From NCBI GenBank assembly GCA_027067015.1, contig JAMOMS010000078.1, forward strand, positions 1 to 15,241: a DNA stretch of 15,241 nt. Reading direction: 5' to 3'. A program made the position numbers and the translations under genes. Of the stretch, positions 6,825 to 15,225 are shown piece after piece; the stretch's first letter is position 1; each line of letters begins with the position of its first letter. Below the pieces are notes generated by a model, which worked only from the letters and a program-made list of their open reading frames with translations, had not been told where the DNA came from and did not search any database. The stretch comes from Campylobacterales bacterium. GTDB taxonomy: Bacteria > Campylobacterota > Campylobacteria > Campylobacterales > Hydrogenimonadaceae.

Positions 6825-8181
6825 GCTAAGGAAGGTTCTAAAAAAAGGGAGTCTGCTCTCTTTAGGCAAAATGTACGCCTACGCGGGTTTGCTTAGCTCC
6901 GGCCCGTGGGTGATCTCTATTTTGGCCATCGTGGCGGTGGGCTTTATCAATGTGGCCACTTTTAAAAGCGCGACACACACGGTGCAGTTTCAGGTTGTCA
7001 TCACCTATGCCATCGCGCTGGCTTCAAGTTTGATTATTACCGGATTTGTACAACTTCCCTATACACGCTATATCGCCGACTTAATTTATGCGGGTAAGCG
7101 TGAGGAGGTTTTACCCAGCTATTTTGGCCTTCTGTTCGTGACCTGGTTAACAGGGCTTCCCTTTATTTGGCTGGCGCTGTATTGGGTCTTCCCCCATATG
7201 GATTCGCTCTTTTATCTGGAGGCGGCAACCGTTTTTTTGGTGCTTTGCGGGGTGTGGCTTTCCAATGTGATAGCCACCAGTTTGAAGTTTTTTAAAGGGG
7301 TGGTGGCCGCCTATTTTGTCAGCTACGGGCTTATTACTTTGGCGGCGTGGTTGTTTCCGGGGGATTTACATACATTACTGCTCATATTTATTGCCGGTAA
7401 TGTATTGTTACTGCTTTTATTAATGATCTATATCATACGCGAGTATGGTGCGCCGAGGTTTATGCACTTTGGCTTTTTTAACAGAAAGAAGTTTTACTGG
7501 CGTATCGGTATCGCCGGCCTTTTTTACAACCTGGGTGCCTGGAGCGATAAGTTTGTCTTTTGGGCCCACCCGCTAACAGGCAATCCCGTGATCGGCAAAA
7601 TTCACGCCTCGGTGGTGTACGATCTGCCCATTTTTATCGCCTACCTCTCTATTTTGCCCGGTATGGCGATCTTCTTTTACCGACTGGAAGCCGATTTTGC
7701 CGAAAAGTATGAGCGCTACTTCAACGCGGTGGTTAAAGACGGTACACTGGGACTGATTGAGCACTATCGCAATGAGATGGTAGAGACGGTACGTCACGCC
7801 ATTCGCGAGATTATTGTCTATCAGGGCATTGTGGATATACTGATTTTTCTGGCCGCGCCGACCCTTTTTGCCGTTTTGAAAATTCCTGTGCTCTACTTGA
7901 ACCTTTTTTATGTTTTGACGGTGGGGGCGTTACTGCAACTTGGGTTTATGTCGGTTTTGGCTATTTTGTTCTATCTGGATAGGAGAACGGAGGCCATGTG
8001 GTTAAGCATTGCCTTTTTTGTGCTCAATACCTTTTTAAGTCTGGCTACGATCTATATGGGGCCGACTTGGTATGGGTACGGTTATGCCGTCTCTTTGTTA
8101 ATTGTATTTGCTATCAGCCTTAAAGTCATTGATAACGTGATGGAGAATTTGGATTATGAAACCTTTATGCTTCGGTATTAA
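6805..8181 (+). CDS. pelG: PelG, multi-pass inner-membrane Pel transporter
   Basis: 458 aa, almost identical in length to Pseudomonas PelG (456 aa). The ATG overlaps the end of pelF and follows AAAAAGGAG (6792-6800). The N-terminus MAGIGFELRKVLKKGSLLSL, followed by a glycine/serine-rich first helix with GPWVISI, is the family hallmark. I count about eleven or twelve hydrophobic segments. A polar loop (about 289-340, RLEADFAEKYERYFNAVVKD and a charged helix) interrupts the second half, as is usual for this family. PelG resembles the MOP/Wzx flippase superfamily and is thought to move the growing polymer across the inner membrane with PelD, PelE and PelF. The 3' end overlaps pelA by 26 bases. 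No frameshift or missing segment is evident. Confidence 0.94.
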   Translation: MAGIGFELRKVLKKGSLLSLGKMYAYAGLLSSGPWVISILAIVAVGFINVATFKSATHTVQFQVVITYAIALASSLIITGFVQLPYTRYIADLIYAGKREEVLPSYFGLLFVTWLTGLPFIWLALYWVFPHMDSLFYLEAATVFLVLCGVWLSNVIATSLKFFKGVVAAYFVSYGLITLAAWLFPGDLHTLLLIFIAGNVLLLLLLMIYIIREYGAPRFMHFGFFNRKKFYWRIGIAGLFYNLGAWSDKFVFWAHPLTGNPVIGKIHASVVYDLPIFIAYLSILPGMAIFFYRLEADFAEKYERYFNAVVKDGTLGLIEHYRNEMVETVRHAIREIIVYQGIVDILIFLAAPTLFAVLKIPVLYLNLFYVLTVGALLQLGFMSVLAILFYLDRRTEAMWLSIAFFVLNTFLSLATIYMGPTWYGYGYAVSLLIVFAISLKVIDNVMENLDYETFMLRY

Positions 8182-10906
8182 ACGTATCGTTTTGCTTGTT
8201 GTTTGGCTTCCGGTACTGCTTTTTGCCTCACCTCAAAGTGCCGTGGTCTACTACGGAGACGACATCTCCTGGCCGATGGTCGGGGTGCATGACTATATTA
8301 TTCTTGAACCTTCGCATGTGCACACCGACACCCACGGCTTTAAGATCTATCGCGATAAAGTTTACGCTTATGTCAGTGTAGGGGAAGCAAGAAAGAGACG
8401 CCCCTGGTTTCAAAAGCTCAAGAAAGAGTGGATTTTGGGCGAAAACAAGGCGTGGGGCAGTCATATTATGGATGTCTCAAACGAGGCTTATCGTCGTTTT
8501 TTGATGCGGGAGGTCTTTGCGCCGCTTTATCGACAAGGTTTCCGGAACTTTTTCCTAGATACCTTAGATAGCTATCGGTTGGTGAGCAAGCCGGATGCGT
8601 ACAAACGCTATGAAGAGGGTATCGTGGCGCTGGTGAAGGCGATTAAGCAAAGTTATCCTAAAGCGGGGATCATTTTAAACAGGGGGTTTGAGCTTTTAAA
8701 TCAGCTTCACGACCAGGTTGACGCCGTACTCTTTGAGTCTTACTATCGGGGGCTTGGCGGAAAGGATTTGGCGTATGTCAAAAAGAGTGATCAAGACCGT
8801 GCGTGGCTAGATAAACAGATTGCCAAAGCAAAGCGTTTCAAGATACCGGTTATATCTTTGGAGTATCTAAAAGATCCCTTCTCAAAAGAGGCGGAGCGTA
8901 TTCGTCAAAAGCTCTTGGATAAAGGATTAATCCCTTATATCTCTGACAAAACGTTACAGCGATACGGTCAAAGTGCCTATCGTGTTCAAAAAAGAGAGAT
9001 TTTGATTCTTTACAACGGGGAAGGGTTTGAGCATAGCAACGGTGAAGATTCCAGCGCCCACCTGATTACCTCTTTACCGATAGAGTATTTGGGGTATGTC
9101 CCGGTATTAAGAGATATTCGACGCGGTTTGCCCAAAGGACACCCGGAAGATCGTTTTGCGGGGGTGGTGATCCAGGTAAACCGCGAGAGCGAGCACGGCA
9201 ATGGCGTGGCCGAGTGGGTTATGCGTATGCATGAGCGGCATCTGTCGGTCGCTATCACCTTTTTATGGCCCTCACTGGAAAGCGGTTTTTTTGAGAAGTT
9301 GGGTCTAAAGGTCTATCGTAACCGCGCCAAGATGAAAGTGGGGGCCAAATATACGGTTGAGGTAAACAAGTATCACCATTTTGAGATGAAACCGGTGGTA
9401 CAGTATCATGATACCTATTTGACGCCTGAAGACGCCAACGCGACGTTTCGTTACAAAGACGCCGACGGGCATGAGAATACGCTGGCCGCCATTACCCCGT
9501 GGGGAGGCTATTGCGTGGATGAGAGTTTTACGGTAGAGTTGGGAAAAGATACCCTCTGGATCGTTGATCCGTTCCGTTTCTTTAAAGAGGCGTTGCGCCT
9601 AAAACCGATTCCCGTTCCCGACCCCACAACCGAAAACGGCCGCAGGGTTTTGTTTACCCATATCGACGGTGACGGTATTATGAACAGGGCGGAGTGGAAC
9701 CAGGCCTATTCGGGGGAGGTGATTTATGAGAAGATCCTAAAACACTATCATATCCCCCATTCGGTTTCGGTGATCGGCGCGGAGATCATGCCCAACGGTC
9801 TTTATCCGGAAGAGTCGCCGCAACTTATGGCATTGGCTAGAAAGATATTCTCGCTTCCGAATGTTGAGCCCGCGACCCATATGTTTAGCCACCCTTTTGT
9901 CTGGTACAAGATCAAGCCGGACGGTTCGCTGGATTCCAAATATCGCTTGGATGTGCCTGGGTATCGTTTTTCGTTGGATAGCGATATCAAAGGCTCTCTT
10001 GACTTTATTACCCAAAAGCTCCTGCCCAAAGGCAAAGCGCCGGCCAGACTGATTTTTTGGTCGGGTGATTGTATGCCGACTATTAAGGTGCTCCACTATG
10101 TTTACAGCCATGACTATCTGGCTATCAACGGCGGAGATACCTATATTACCCGCGACCATCCCTGGATGAGTTACATAGCCCCGCTGGGCATTAAAAAGGG
10201 AGCTTACTGGCAAGTCTATACCGGCCAGCAAAATGAAAATGTCTATACCAACGAGTTTCACGGCCCGTTTTGGGGCTTTAAGAAAGTGATTCAGACATTT
10301 GAGATGACCGACAAACCCCGACGTTTCAAACCGGTCAATATCTATTACCACTTCTACTCCGGCTCCAAACGGGCCACGCTCAAAGCGTTACAGTATGTTT
10401 TTGATTGGGCCATGAAGCATCCGCTTATACCGATGTATGCTTCCGATTACATAAAAAAAGTGCTTGGCTTTTATGACGCTTCTTTGGCGTTGGGGCCCAA
10501 GGGCGAGTGGATAATCGCGGGGGTCAAAGATGTTCGCAGTGTGCGACTGCAAACCAAAGAGCCCAAAGGGATTCGGGGTGACGGCTATGTGGGCAGATCG
10601 CGCACCAAAACAGCGCTCTATCTGCATTTTGACGGTCGCAATCGGATACGTTTTGCGTCAACCGACCAAAAAGAGCCTTGGGGCTTGGGTGAGTCAAACG
10701 CGCGGGTGGTCTCTTTTGTCAAAGAGGAGAAGGGCGCGCGATTGCAATTAAGAGGGTATGTTCCGCTAACGGCGCTCTTTGATATGCAAGAGGGTTGTCG
10801 GGTTACGGCGCGTCCCAAACCGGATAAGAAGAGCGTGCGAAACGGGCACGTAAGATTTGTGTATAAAAAAGCCAAAGAGGCGTGGTTCAATGTATCCTGT
10901 CAATAA
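8156..10906 (+). CDS. pelA: PelA, periplasmic Pel hydrolase and deacetylase
   Basis: 916 aa (Pseudomonas PelA about 948). The ATG lies inside the end of pelG, with GGAG at 8142-8145. A signal peptide covers residues 1-25 (KR, LLVVWLPVLLFAS). Residues about 28-290 form the glycoside hydrolase domain (GH166 type), with FLDTLDSY (Asp135, Asp138) and VLFESYY, whose Glu194 is the likely counterpart of the catalytic Glu218 of Pseudomonas. A Rossmann-like region follows (about 290-480). The deacetylase domain starts near 495, with HIDGDG (Asp504, Asp506) and the metal-binding pair His575-x3-His579 (THMFSHPF). The remaining C-terminus is probably a beta-sandwich. Both active sites look intact, so the enzyme should cut and partially deacetylate the polymer in the periplasm, giving it the positive charge Pel is known for. 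Its position late in the operon, after pelG, differs from pelA-first in Pseudomonas. Confidence 0.95.
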   Translation: MKPLCFGIKRIVLLVVWLPVLLFASPQSAVVYYGDDISWPMVGVHDYIILEPSHVHTDTHGFKIYRDKVYAYVSVGEARKRRPWFQKLKKEWILGENKAWGSHIMDVSNEAYRRFLMREVFAPLYRQGFRNFFLDTLDSYRLVSKPDAYKRYEEGIVALVKAIKQSYPKAGIILNRGFELLNQLHDQVDAVLFESYYRGLGGKDLAYVKKSDQDRAWLDKQIAKAKRFKIPVISLEYLKDPFSKEAERIRQKLLDKGLIPYISDKTLQRYGQSAYRVQKREILILYNGEGFEHSNGEDSSAHLITSLPIEYLGYVPVLRDIRRGLPKGHPEDRFAGVVIQVNRESEHGNGVAEWVMRMHERHLSVAITFLWPSLESGFFEKLGLKVYRNRAKMKVGAKYTVEVNKYHHFEMKPVVQYHDTYLTPEDANATFRYKDADGHENTLAAITPWGGYCVDESFTVELGKDTLWIVDPFRFFKEALRLKPIPVPDPTTENGRRVLFTHIDGDGIMNRAEWNQAYSGEVIYEKILKHYHIPHSVSVIGAEIMPNGLYPEESPQLMALARKIFSLPNVEPATHMFSHPFVWYKIKPDGSLDSKYRLDVPGYRFSLDSDIKGSLDFITQKLLPKGKAPARLIFWSGDCMPTIKVLHYVYSHDYLAINGGDTYITRDHPWMSYIAPLGIKKGAYWQVYTGQQNENVYTNEFHGPFWGFKKVIQTFEMTDKPRRFKPVNIYYHFYSGSKRATLKALQYVFDWAMKHPLIPMYASDYIKKVLGFYDASLALGPKGEWIIAGVKDVRSVRLQTKEPKGIRGDGYVGRSRTKTALYLHFDGRNRIRFASTDQKEPWGLGESNARVVSFVKEEKGARLQLRGYVPLTALFDMQEGCRVTARPKPDKKSVRNGHVRFVYKKAKEAWFNVSCQ
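10874..10880 (+). promoter_or_regulatory. ribosome binding site for the membrane-anchored TPR gene
   Basis: AAAGAGG lies 9 bases before the ATG at 10890, inside the end of pelA. It favours this ATG over the in-frame TTG at 10857. Confidence 0.5.
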
Positions 10907-11861
10907 GCCAAAACGCGTCATCTCAACCAAAGAGATACTCTTTTTGGTAGCCTTTTTTGGTACGATTTTGGGGCTTTTGCACTCAAAAGATCTCTTCCAG
11001 CGGCTGTTGTTGAGTGAACAGAGCAATTATGACTTGACCGAAGCCTACCTTAGGAATCTTGTACGCCTAAAACCTGATGATACCAAAACGCTTTATGAGT
11101 TTGCCAAAGTATTGATCCACCAGGGTAAATATGATTTGGCCAAGACGATGCTGTCGGCTCTGGAGAGCTCCAAAAAGGGCGATATCCGTCAAAAAGCCGT
11201 CTATCTGCGTTATAAGCTTTTAAAACAGGAGTTGGGAGTCACAAAAAGTCCTCGGCAAAAGCGTGATATTTTAAACGCATTGCATCAAGTGTTACTTCGT
11301 ATTGCCCAAAAAGAGCACTCGCCCCAAGCGCTTCAAAAATGGCTCAAAGAGAGTAAAGAGTTGGGGGATGAGAAGATCGCCTTTTTGCTCTTAAAACGTA
11401 TTGCCAAATCTAGAGACGGCGATATTGGTATAATTGAAAAAACTTATTATGAGGCGCTCAATAGGCATGATCTCAAAACCGCGCAATGGGCCATGCAACA
11501 GCTCTATCGCCAGCGCAAAAAATGGTTGGGTGATTATGCCAAAGATCCAAAAGGGTTTAGATCCAAAACAAGGATATTGGTCGCGGAGTTGCTCAAAGCG
11601 CGTCAAAACGCCAAAGCGGCCGGATTGATGGTGGAACTTTACGGCCAAAGCAAAGCGCGTCAAGATCTGTTTGACGCCTTGGATTACCTGATGTGGGGCG
11701 GACACTATAAAGAGGCGGTTACATTGGCCAAGCGTTTTGAGAAGATTTTGACACGTGATAAAACGGGGGCCAAAAAGATCATTGAACTCTATCTTGCCGC
11801 GGGACGTACCGACGATGCGCGGCGACTGTCGTTACAACTGCTTAAAAGGGTGTATCGGTGA
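10890..11861 (+). CDS. membrane-anchored TPR protein next to pelB
   Basis: 323 aa from the preferred ATG at 10890 (17-base overlap with pelA). The N-terminus is short and basic (NKPKRVISTKE), followed by one hydrophobic segment, EILFLVAFFGTILGLL, at about 15-30, without an obvious cleavage site. It therefore looks like an inner-membrane anchor with the rest in the periplasm. The body is all helical, with TPR-like pairs: YDLTEAYLRNLVRLKPDDTK, LYEFAKVLIHQGKYDLAKTM, LFDALDYLMWGGHYKEAVTL, IIELYLAAGRTDDARRLSLQ. It is very Lys/Arg/Gln-rich. I do not recognise a named family. Pseudomonas PelB is a single chain with a membrane-proximal N-terminus and about nineteen periplasmic TPRs that recruit PelA. 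The present gene, coupled to pelB by a GTGA overlap, could supply an inner-membrane-tethered part of that TPR scaffold. This is an inference from domain type and position. Confidence 0.75.
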   Translation: MYPVNKPKRVISTKEILFLVAFFGTILGLLHSKDLFQRLLLSEQSNYDLTEAYLRNLVRLKPDDTKTLYEFAKVLIHQGKYDLAKTMLSALESSKKGDIRQKAVYLRYKLLKQELGVTKSPRQKRDILNALHQVLLRIAQKEHSPQALQKWLKESKELGDEKIAFLLLKRIAKSRDGDIGIIEKTYYEALNRHDLKTAQWAMQQLYRQRKKWLGDYAKDPKGFRSKTRILVAELLKARQNAKAAGLMVELYGQSKARQDLFDALDYLMWGGHYKEAVTLAKRFEKILTRDKTGAKKIIELYLAAGRTDDARRLSLQLLKRVYR

Positions 11862-14800
11862 GAGGACTGGTTGTTGTTCTTATTTTGACGGTTTTGGGTT
11901 GGGCAAGTTCGCGTTACTCGGTGCAGGTTGCCAGTTGGCCGGTCTCTAAAGGCATATCGGCCAAAGCGTTGGTCTCTTCGTCTTGTTACGTGGTCGAAAG
12001 AGAAGGGTTTTATACCATGCGTTGCGGTTGTGAGGGCCCTTTTAACGAGGCGTTAAAAAGATTGCTTCCACGTTATAAGAAGCGATTTGAGGGCGCCTTT
12101 TTGGCCAATTGCGACGTGCATGCGTATGAAAATCGTCACCATGCCTTTAAAAAAGAGAAACCGCAGGCTGTTGAGAGCAAGAGAAAATATGCCATCCAAA
12201 TTCTTAGTTTCCCGCTTGGAAAAGGGTCGTTACTGGGGAGATTACAACCTAAAAAAGGGTGTTACAGGGTTGTTCGAGAGAGCTTTGAAGCGATACGATG
12301 CGGCTGTTTTGACCAATACAAAGAGGCCAAACAGGCGTACGGTACGGCTTTTATTACCTTTTGTGATGAAAAAGCTTTTGCCCAAAGCGTTCAAAGCCAG
12401 GATGATCACGTAACGTCCGTCACTTTGGATGCAGAAGCACCCAAACCGGTTTCGCAAGAGGCCGTCACGCCATCTATGCCCAAAAAACAAAAAACACCTT
12501 CTCAAACGGTGAAAAAAGATCTTTTGGACAACGATCTTCTTGATCGTTTGTATGAGAGTTTTATCTATACGGGTGACGCTTTGCACGCTTTGCAGACGGC
12601 GGAGCTTGCGTTGCGTCAGGGAAAAGGCCGGCGCAAATGGCTCAAACGCGCCATGGAGACGGCTGAAATGGTCGGTGATGAGCAAAAGGTGCTCCATTAT
12701 ACTCAAGCCTATTTTCACTCTTCTCATGATAAGTCGGTATTGAATCGGCTGATTGACCATGCCATGGGCAATTACCACTATGAACAAGCCCTTTACCTGC
12801 TTTCTGAACGCTATCGTCTGGGAGGAGACGAGAAAGATATCCCGGCGATCGTGTCACTCTATGAGAAGGTGGGTGAGCCGGAAAAGGCGCGCGATCTGTT
12901 GTATAAAGCCTGGAAACGAAATCCTCAACGTCGAAAGTGGCTGGAAGACGCTTTACAGATCTCTTTGGATATGGGTGATATTGACGGAGCAAAACCTTTG
13001 GTGAGGATTTTGCAAAAACAGGGCATTCGCAATATCAAAGAGGCGGAGCAGGTGGCGTACTTCTATTTTCTTAACCGAAAACCGCAAAAGGCTTTTTCGA
13101 TTTTGACGCGTCATAATTTGCAACCGCCGGTCATAGAGCGGGGAGGAGCCGACTATTACCGTAAAATTAGCGGTTTGGGCTGGATGTTGGGCTATTATAA
13201 AAAAGCCGCGGACGCTTCGTATCGGCTCATTAAGGCCGGGTTGGCAGATAAGAATGATTACTTCCGTGTCATAGCGGTTTATCAAAACAGTGACAAAGAG
13301 AAAGCCTTTGAAACGGCGTTGGACGGTTTGCGAAAATGGCATGAAAAGAGCTATTTTTATACCGCCGCGGCGTTGGCGATGGATATGCAAGACGACCAAA
13401 GGATGCGGCTGGTTTTTGAGGCGTTGAATGAACCGTTAAAAAAGATTTTAAAAGATGAGGCCGATTACCATATTTTGCTGGGCGGTTACCTTATGCGTAC
13501 CGGCAGGCAAAATGAGGCGCTAAAAGAGTTGCAGACAGCTTATACGCTGGCCCCTGAAAGTACGCAGGTTATGACGGCGTTGATGTGGTTTTACCTGGAT
13601 AACAAAATGGATGATCCTTTGCGCCGTCTACTGCAAAAAATCGAGGCCGACGGGGCCGATCCGGCGCTCTATCCGGTGCTTATTGCCGCCCATATGCGCC
13701 TTCAACAAAGCGACAGGGCCCGTTTTTATATGCACCGTCTCTACAAAGACAAAACGCTTAACGGCGATGAGCGGGCCAATTTGGCCTATCTTTACCAGGC
13801 GCAGATGCGCATGGCGCTTTTTAAAAAAGAGATGGGACGCCTCTTTGAGACGCTCAGCCGGGAGGCCAAAAAGAACCCGAAACTTTTGGAAAACGGGGAG
13901 TTTTGGGACGCCTACTTACGTTCCGCGATGGAGTTTGTGGGGGCGCGCCGTTACCGTGCTCTGCTCAAAAAGGCCAAGCCTTATCTCAAGCCTGACCGCT
14001 ATAAAGAGATTGTGCTTTTGTGGGATTTGCGTAGGGCCGAGTATGAGAGGGCCAGAGAGGAGTATAGGGCATGGGAAAAGATAGAGCCCTGGATCGCTCT
14101 TTCTTTGGCCATGCATTTTGGCGACCAGGATGCCGTAGAGCGGCTTTTGTACCGCTATGACGCCGTTCTTCCCATTCGTGACAGGGTGGAAGCGGCCCGT
14201 ATGACAGGACAGATCGCCATGGCGCAAACCCTGGCCTTTGAGGGGCTGGAAGCCAACGAGCGCGACTACCTGCTCTATTATCAACGGGAGCAGTTGCTCA
14301 AAAGCGAAAGCGACGGGTTGAGCGTGGGGGCGAGCCTGAGCAGTCGTGACAGCCTGGCCAGGCGCAAGGTGGAGATTACAAACCGCAACGCTTTGCCGGG
14401 CGGTTTTTGGCTGAGTGAACGGCTCTGGTATGCCCAAAATGACAAACCGGGCAAATACATACGCCACATGCCCGACTCCCAATGGGGCGCGGACGCAACG
14501 ATAACCGCCCGGTATGACCGTGGCAAGGTCAGCGCGACGGCCGGCGCACGCGACGGCATGGCAAGTTATGCGACGGCGGGCGTGGAAGGGGAGTGGCAGG
14601 TGAGTGACCGCTGGCGTTTGGGCGGCGGCTACCATTTTCGTGAAGATACGGAAGATACCACCTGGCTGATGTTGGGCGGTTACGCGAACCGCGCCGAAAT
14701 ACGCGCCGATTACAAGTGGCTTAACTCCACCTCCGTCGGCTTGCGCATCCAGCGTCTTGACTACAAGGGACAAGACGGCGAAGATGCCGGCAAAGGGTGG

Positions 14801-15214
14801 AAGTACGGCGCGTCACTCTTTCGCGTTTGGCGCACCGGTTACCCTGATATACAGTTTTCGCTTTACGCCGAAAAAGGCGACTTTGAGCAAAACGGTGTCG
14901 CCGAAGGGGTTTTGCGCTCTTTAATGGTCTTGCCCGCATCGGCGGCGCCGTCTGATTATTCCATTGTCGGGGGCGGCGTTTATGTGGGTTATTTGAACCG
15001 TAACGACTATGTGCGAAGCTGGCGTCCTTTCGCGGGCGTGATGCCCTATTACGATTATGAGTCCCAAACCGGCTCGGCCGGCGCGGAGATCGGCGTGGGG
15101 GGCTCGCTTTTGCAACAGGATCATCTCAATATCAGCCTGCGCTATACCCCGGCGCTCTACCGGGGACAGGAGGATATTGTCACACTCTATATGCTTTACA
15201 GGTTGATGTATTAA
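11858..15214 (+). CDS. pelB: PelB, TPR scaffold and outer-membrane export barrel with two SPOR-like domains
   Basis: 1118 aa (Pseudomonas PelB about 1193) from a GTG overlapping the previous stop; the ribosome site is weak. A signal peptide covers residues 1-17. Two SPOR-like modules follow, at about 19-90 and 110-176, each with C-x12-C-G-C plus a later cysteine (Cys43/56/58/85 and Cys135/148/150/169). A Pro/Lys-rich linker (about 177-222) leads to a long array of TPR-like helices to about residue 815. These include QTAELALRQGKGRRKWLKRA, EKVGEPEKARDLLYKAWKRN and LMRTGRQNEALKELQTAYTL. From about 820 the protein is a beta barrel; it has PSDYSIVGGGVYVGYLNR then YVRSWRPFAGV, which match the PelB barrel, and it ends in the aromatic YRLMY. 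PelB forms the outer-membrane channel for Pel and organises PelA through its TPRs, with PelC capping it. The SPOR-like domains are not part of the Pseudomonas description. The barrel section is markedly more G+C-rich than the TPR half. Confidence 0.92.
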   Translation: MRGLVVVLILTVLGWASSRYSVQVASWPVSKGISAKALVSSSCYVVEREGFYTMRCGCEGPFNEALKRLLPRYKKRFEGAFLANCDVHAYENRHHAFKKEKPQAVESKRKYAIQILSFPLGKGSLLGRLQPKKGCYRVVRESFEAIRCGCFDQYKEAKQAYGTAFITFCDEKAFAQSVQSQDDHVTSVTLDAEAPKPVSQEAVTPSMPKKQKTPSQTVKKDLLDNDLLDRLYESFIYTGDALHALQTAELALRQGKGRRKWLKRAMETAEMVGDEQKVLHYTQAYFHSSHDKSVLNRLIDHAMGNYHYEQALYLLSERYRLGGDEKDIPAIVSLYEKVGEPEKARDLLYKAWKRNPQRRKWLEDALQISLDMGDIDGAKPLVRILQKQGIRNIKEAEQVAYFYFLNRKPQKAFSILTRHNLQPPVIERGGADYYRKISGLGWMLGYYKKAADASYRLIKAGLADKNDYFRVIAVYQNSDKEKAFETALDGLRKWHEKSYFYTAAALAMDMQDDQRMRLVFEALNEPLKKILKDEADYHILLGGYLMRTGRQNEALKELQTAYTLAPESTQVMTALMWFYLDNKMDDPLRRLLQKIEADGADPALYPVLIAAHMRLQQSDRARFYMHRLYKDKTLNGDERANLAYLYQAQMRMALFKKEMGRLFETLSREAKKNPKLLENGEFWDAYLRSAMEFVGARRYRALLKKAKPYLKPDRYKEIVLLWDLRRAEYERAREEYRAWEKIEPWIALSLAMHFGDQDAVERLLYRYDAVLPIRDRVEAARMTGQIAMAQTLAFEGLEANERDYLLYYQREQLLKSESDGLSVGASLSSRDSLARRKVEITNRNALPGGFWLSERLWYAQNDKPGKYIRHMPDSQWGADATITARYDRGKVSATAGARDGMASYATAGVEGEWQVSDRWRLGGGYHFREDTEDTTWLMLGGYANRAEIRADYKWLNSTSVGLRIQRLDYKGQDGEDAGKGWKYGASLFRVWRTGYPDIQFSLYAEKGDFEQNGVAEGVLRSLMVLPASAAPSDYSIVGGGVYVGYLNRNDYVRSWRPFAGVMPYYDYESQTGSAGAEIGVGGSLLQQDHLNISLRYTPALYRGQEDIVTLYMLYRLMY
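11912..12127 (+). other. SPOR-like Cys module 1 of PelB (residues 19-90)
   Basis: RYSVQVASWPVS first strand, CYVVEREGFYTMRCGC (Cys43, Cys56, Cys58), an NEALKRLLPRYKK helix, then a final strand with Cys85. The cysteine spacing C-x12-C-G-C is identical to module 2 and to the porin module. Confidence 0.7.
12185..12385 (+). other. SPOR-like Cys module 2 of PelB (residues 110-176)
   Basis: KYAIQILSFPLGKG first strand, CYRVVRESFEAIRCGC (Cys135, Cys148, Cys150), a KEAKQAYG helix and a final strand with Cys169. Parallel to module 1, from which it is separated by about 20 mostly charged residues, so the pair looks like an internal duplication. Confidence 0.7.
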
Positions 15215-15220
15215 AAGGAG
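15215..15220 (+). promoter_or_regulatory. ribosome binding site of the next gene
   Basis: AAGGAG directly follows the pelB stop and is 5 bases before an ATG at 15226, a near-ideal arrangement. It shows that the operon continues past the window. Confidence 0.75.
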
Positions 15221-15225
15221 CCCCG

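Noticed and set aside
9737..10351. 204-codon minus-strand frame opposite the PelA deacetylase domain
   Set aside because: Antisense shadow of a conserved catalytic domain; its predicted protein shows no coherent motif.
13916..14773. 285-codon open frame on the minus strand opposite the end of pelB
   Set aside because: It lies entirely antisense to a well-supported barrel/TPR coding region in a G+C-rich stretch where long antisense frames arise by chance. It has no recognisable domain or ribosome site.
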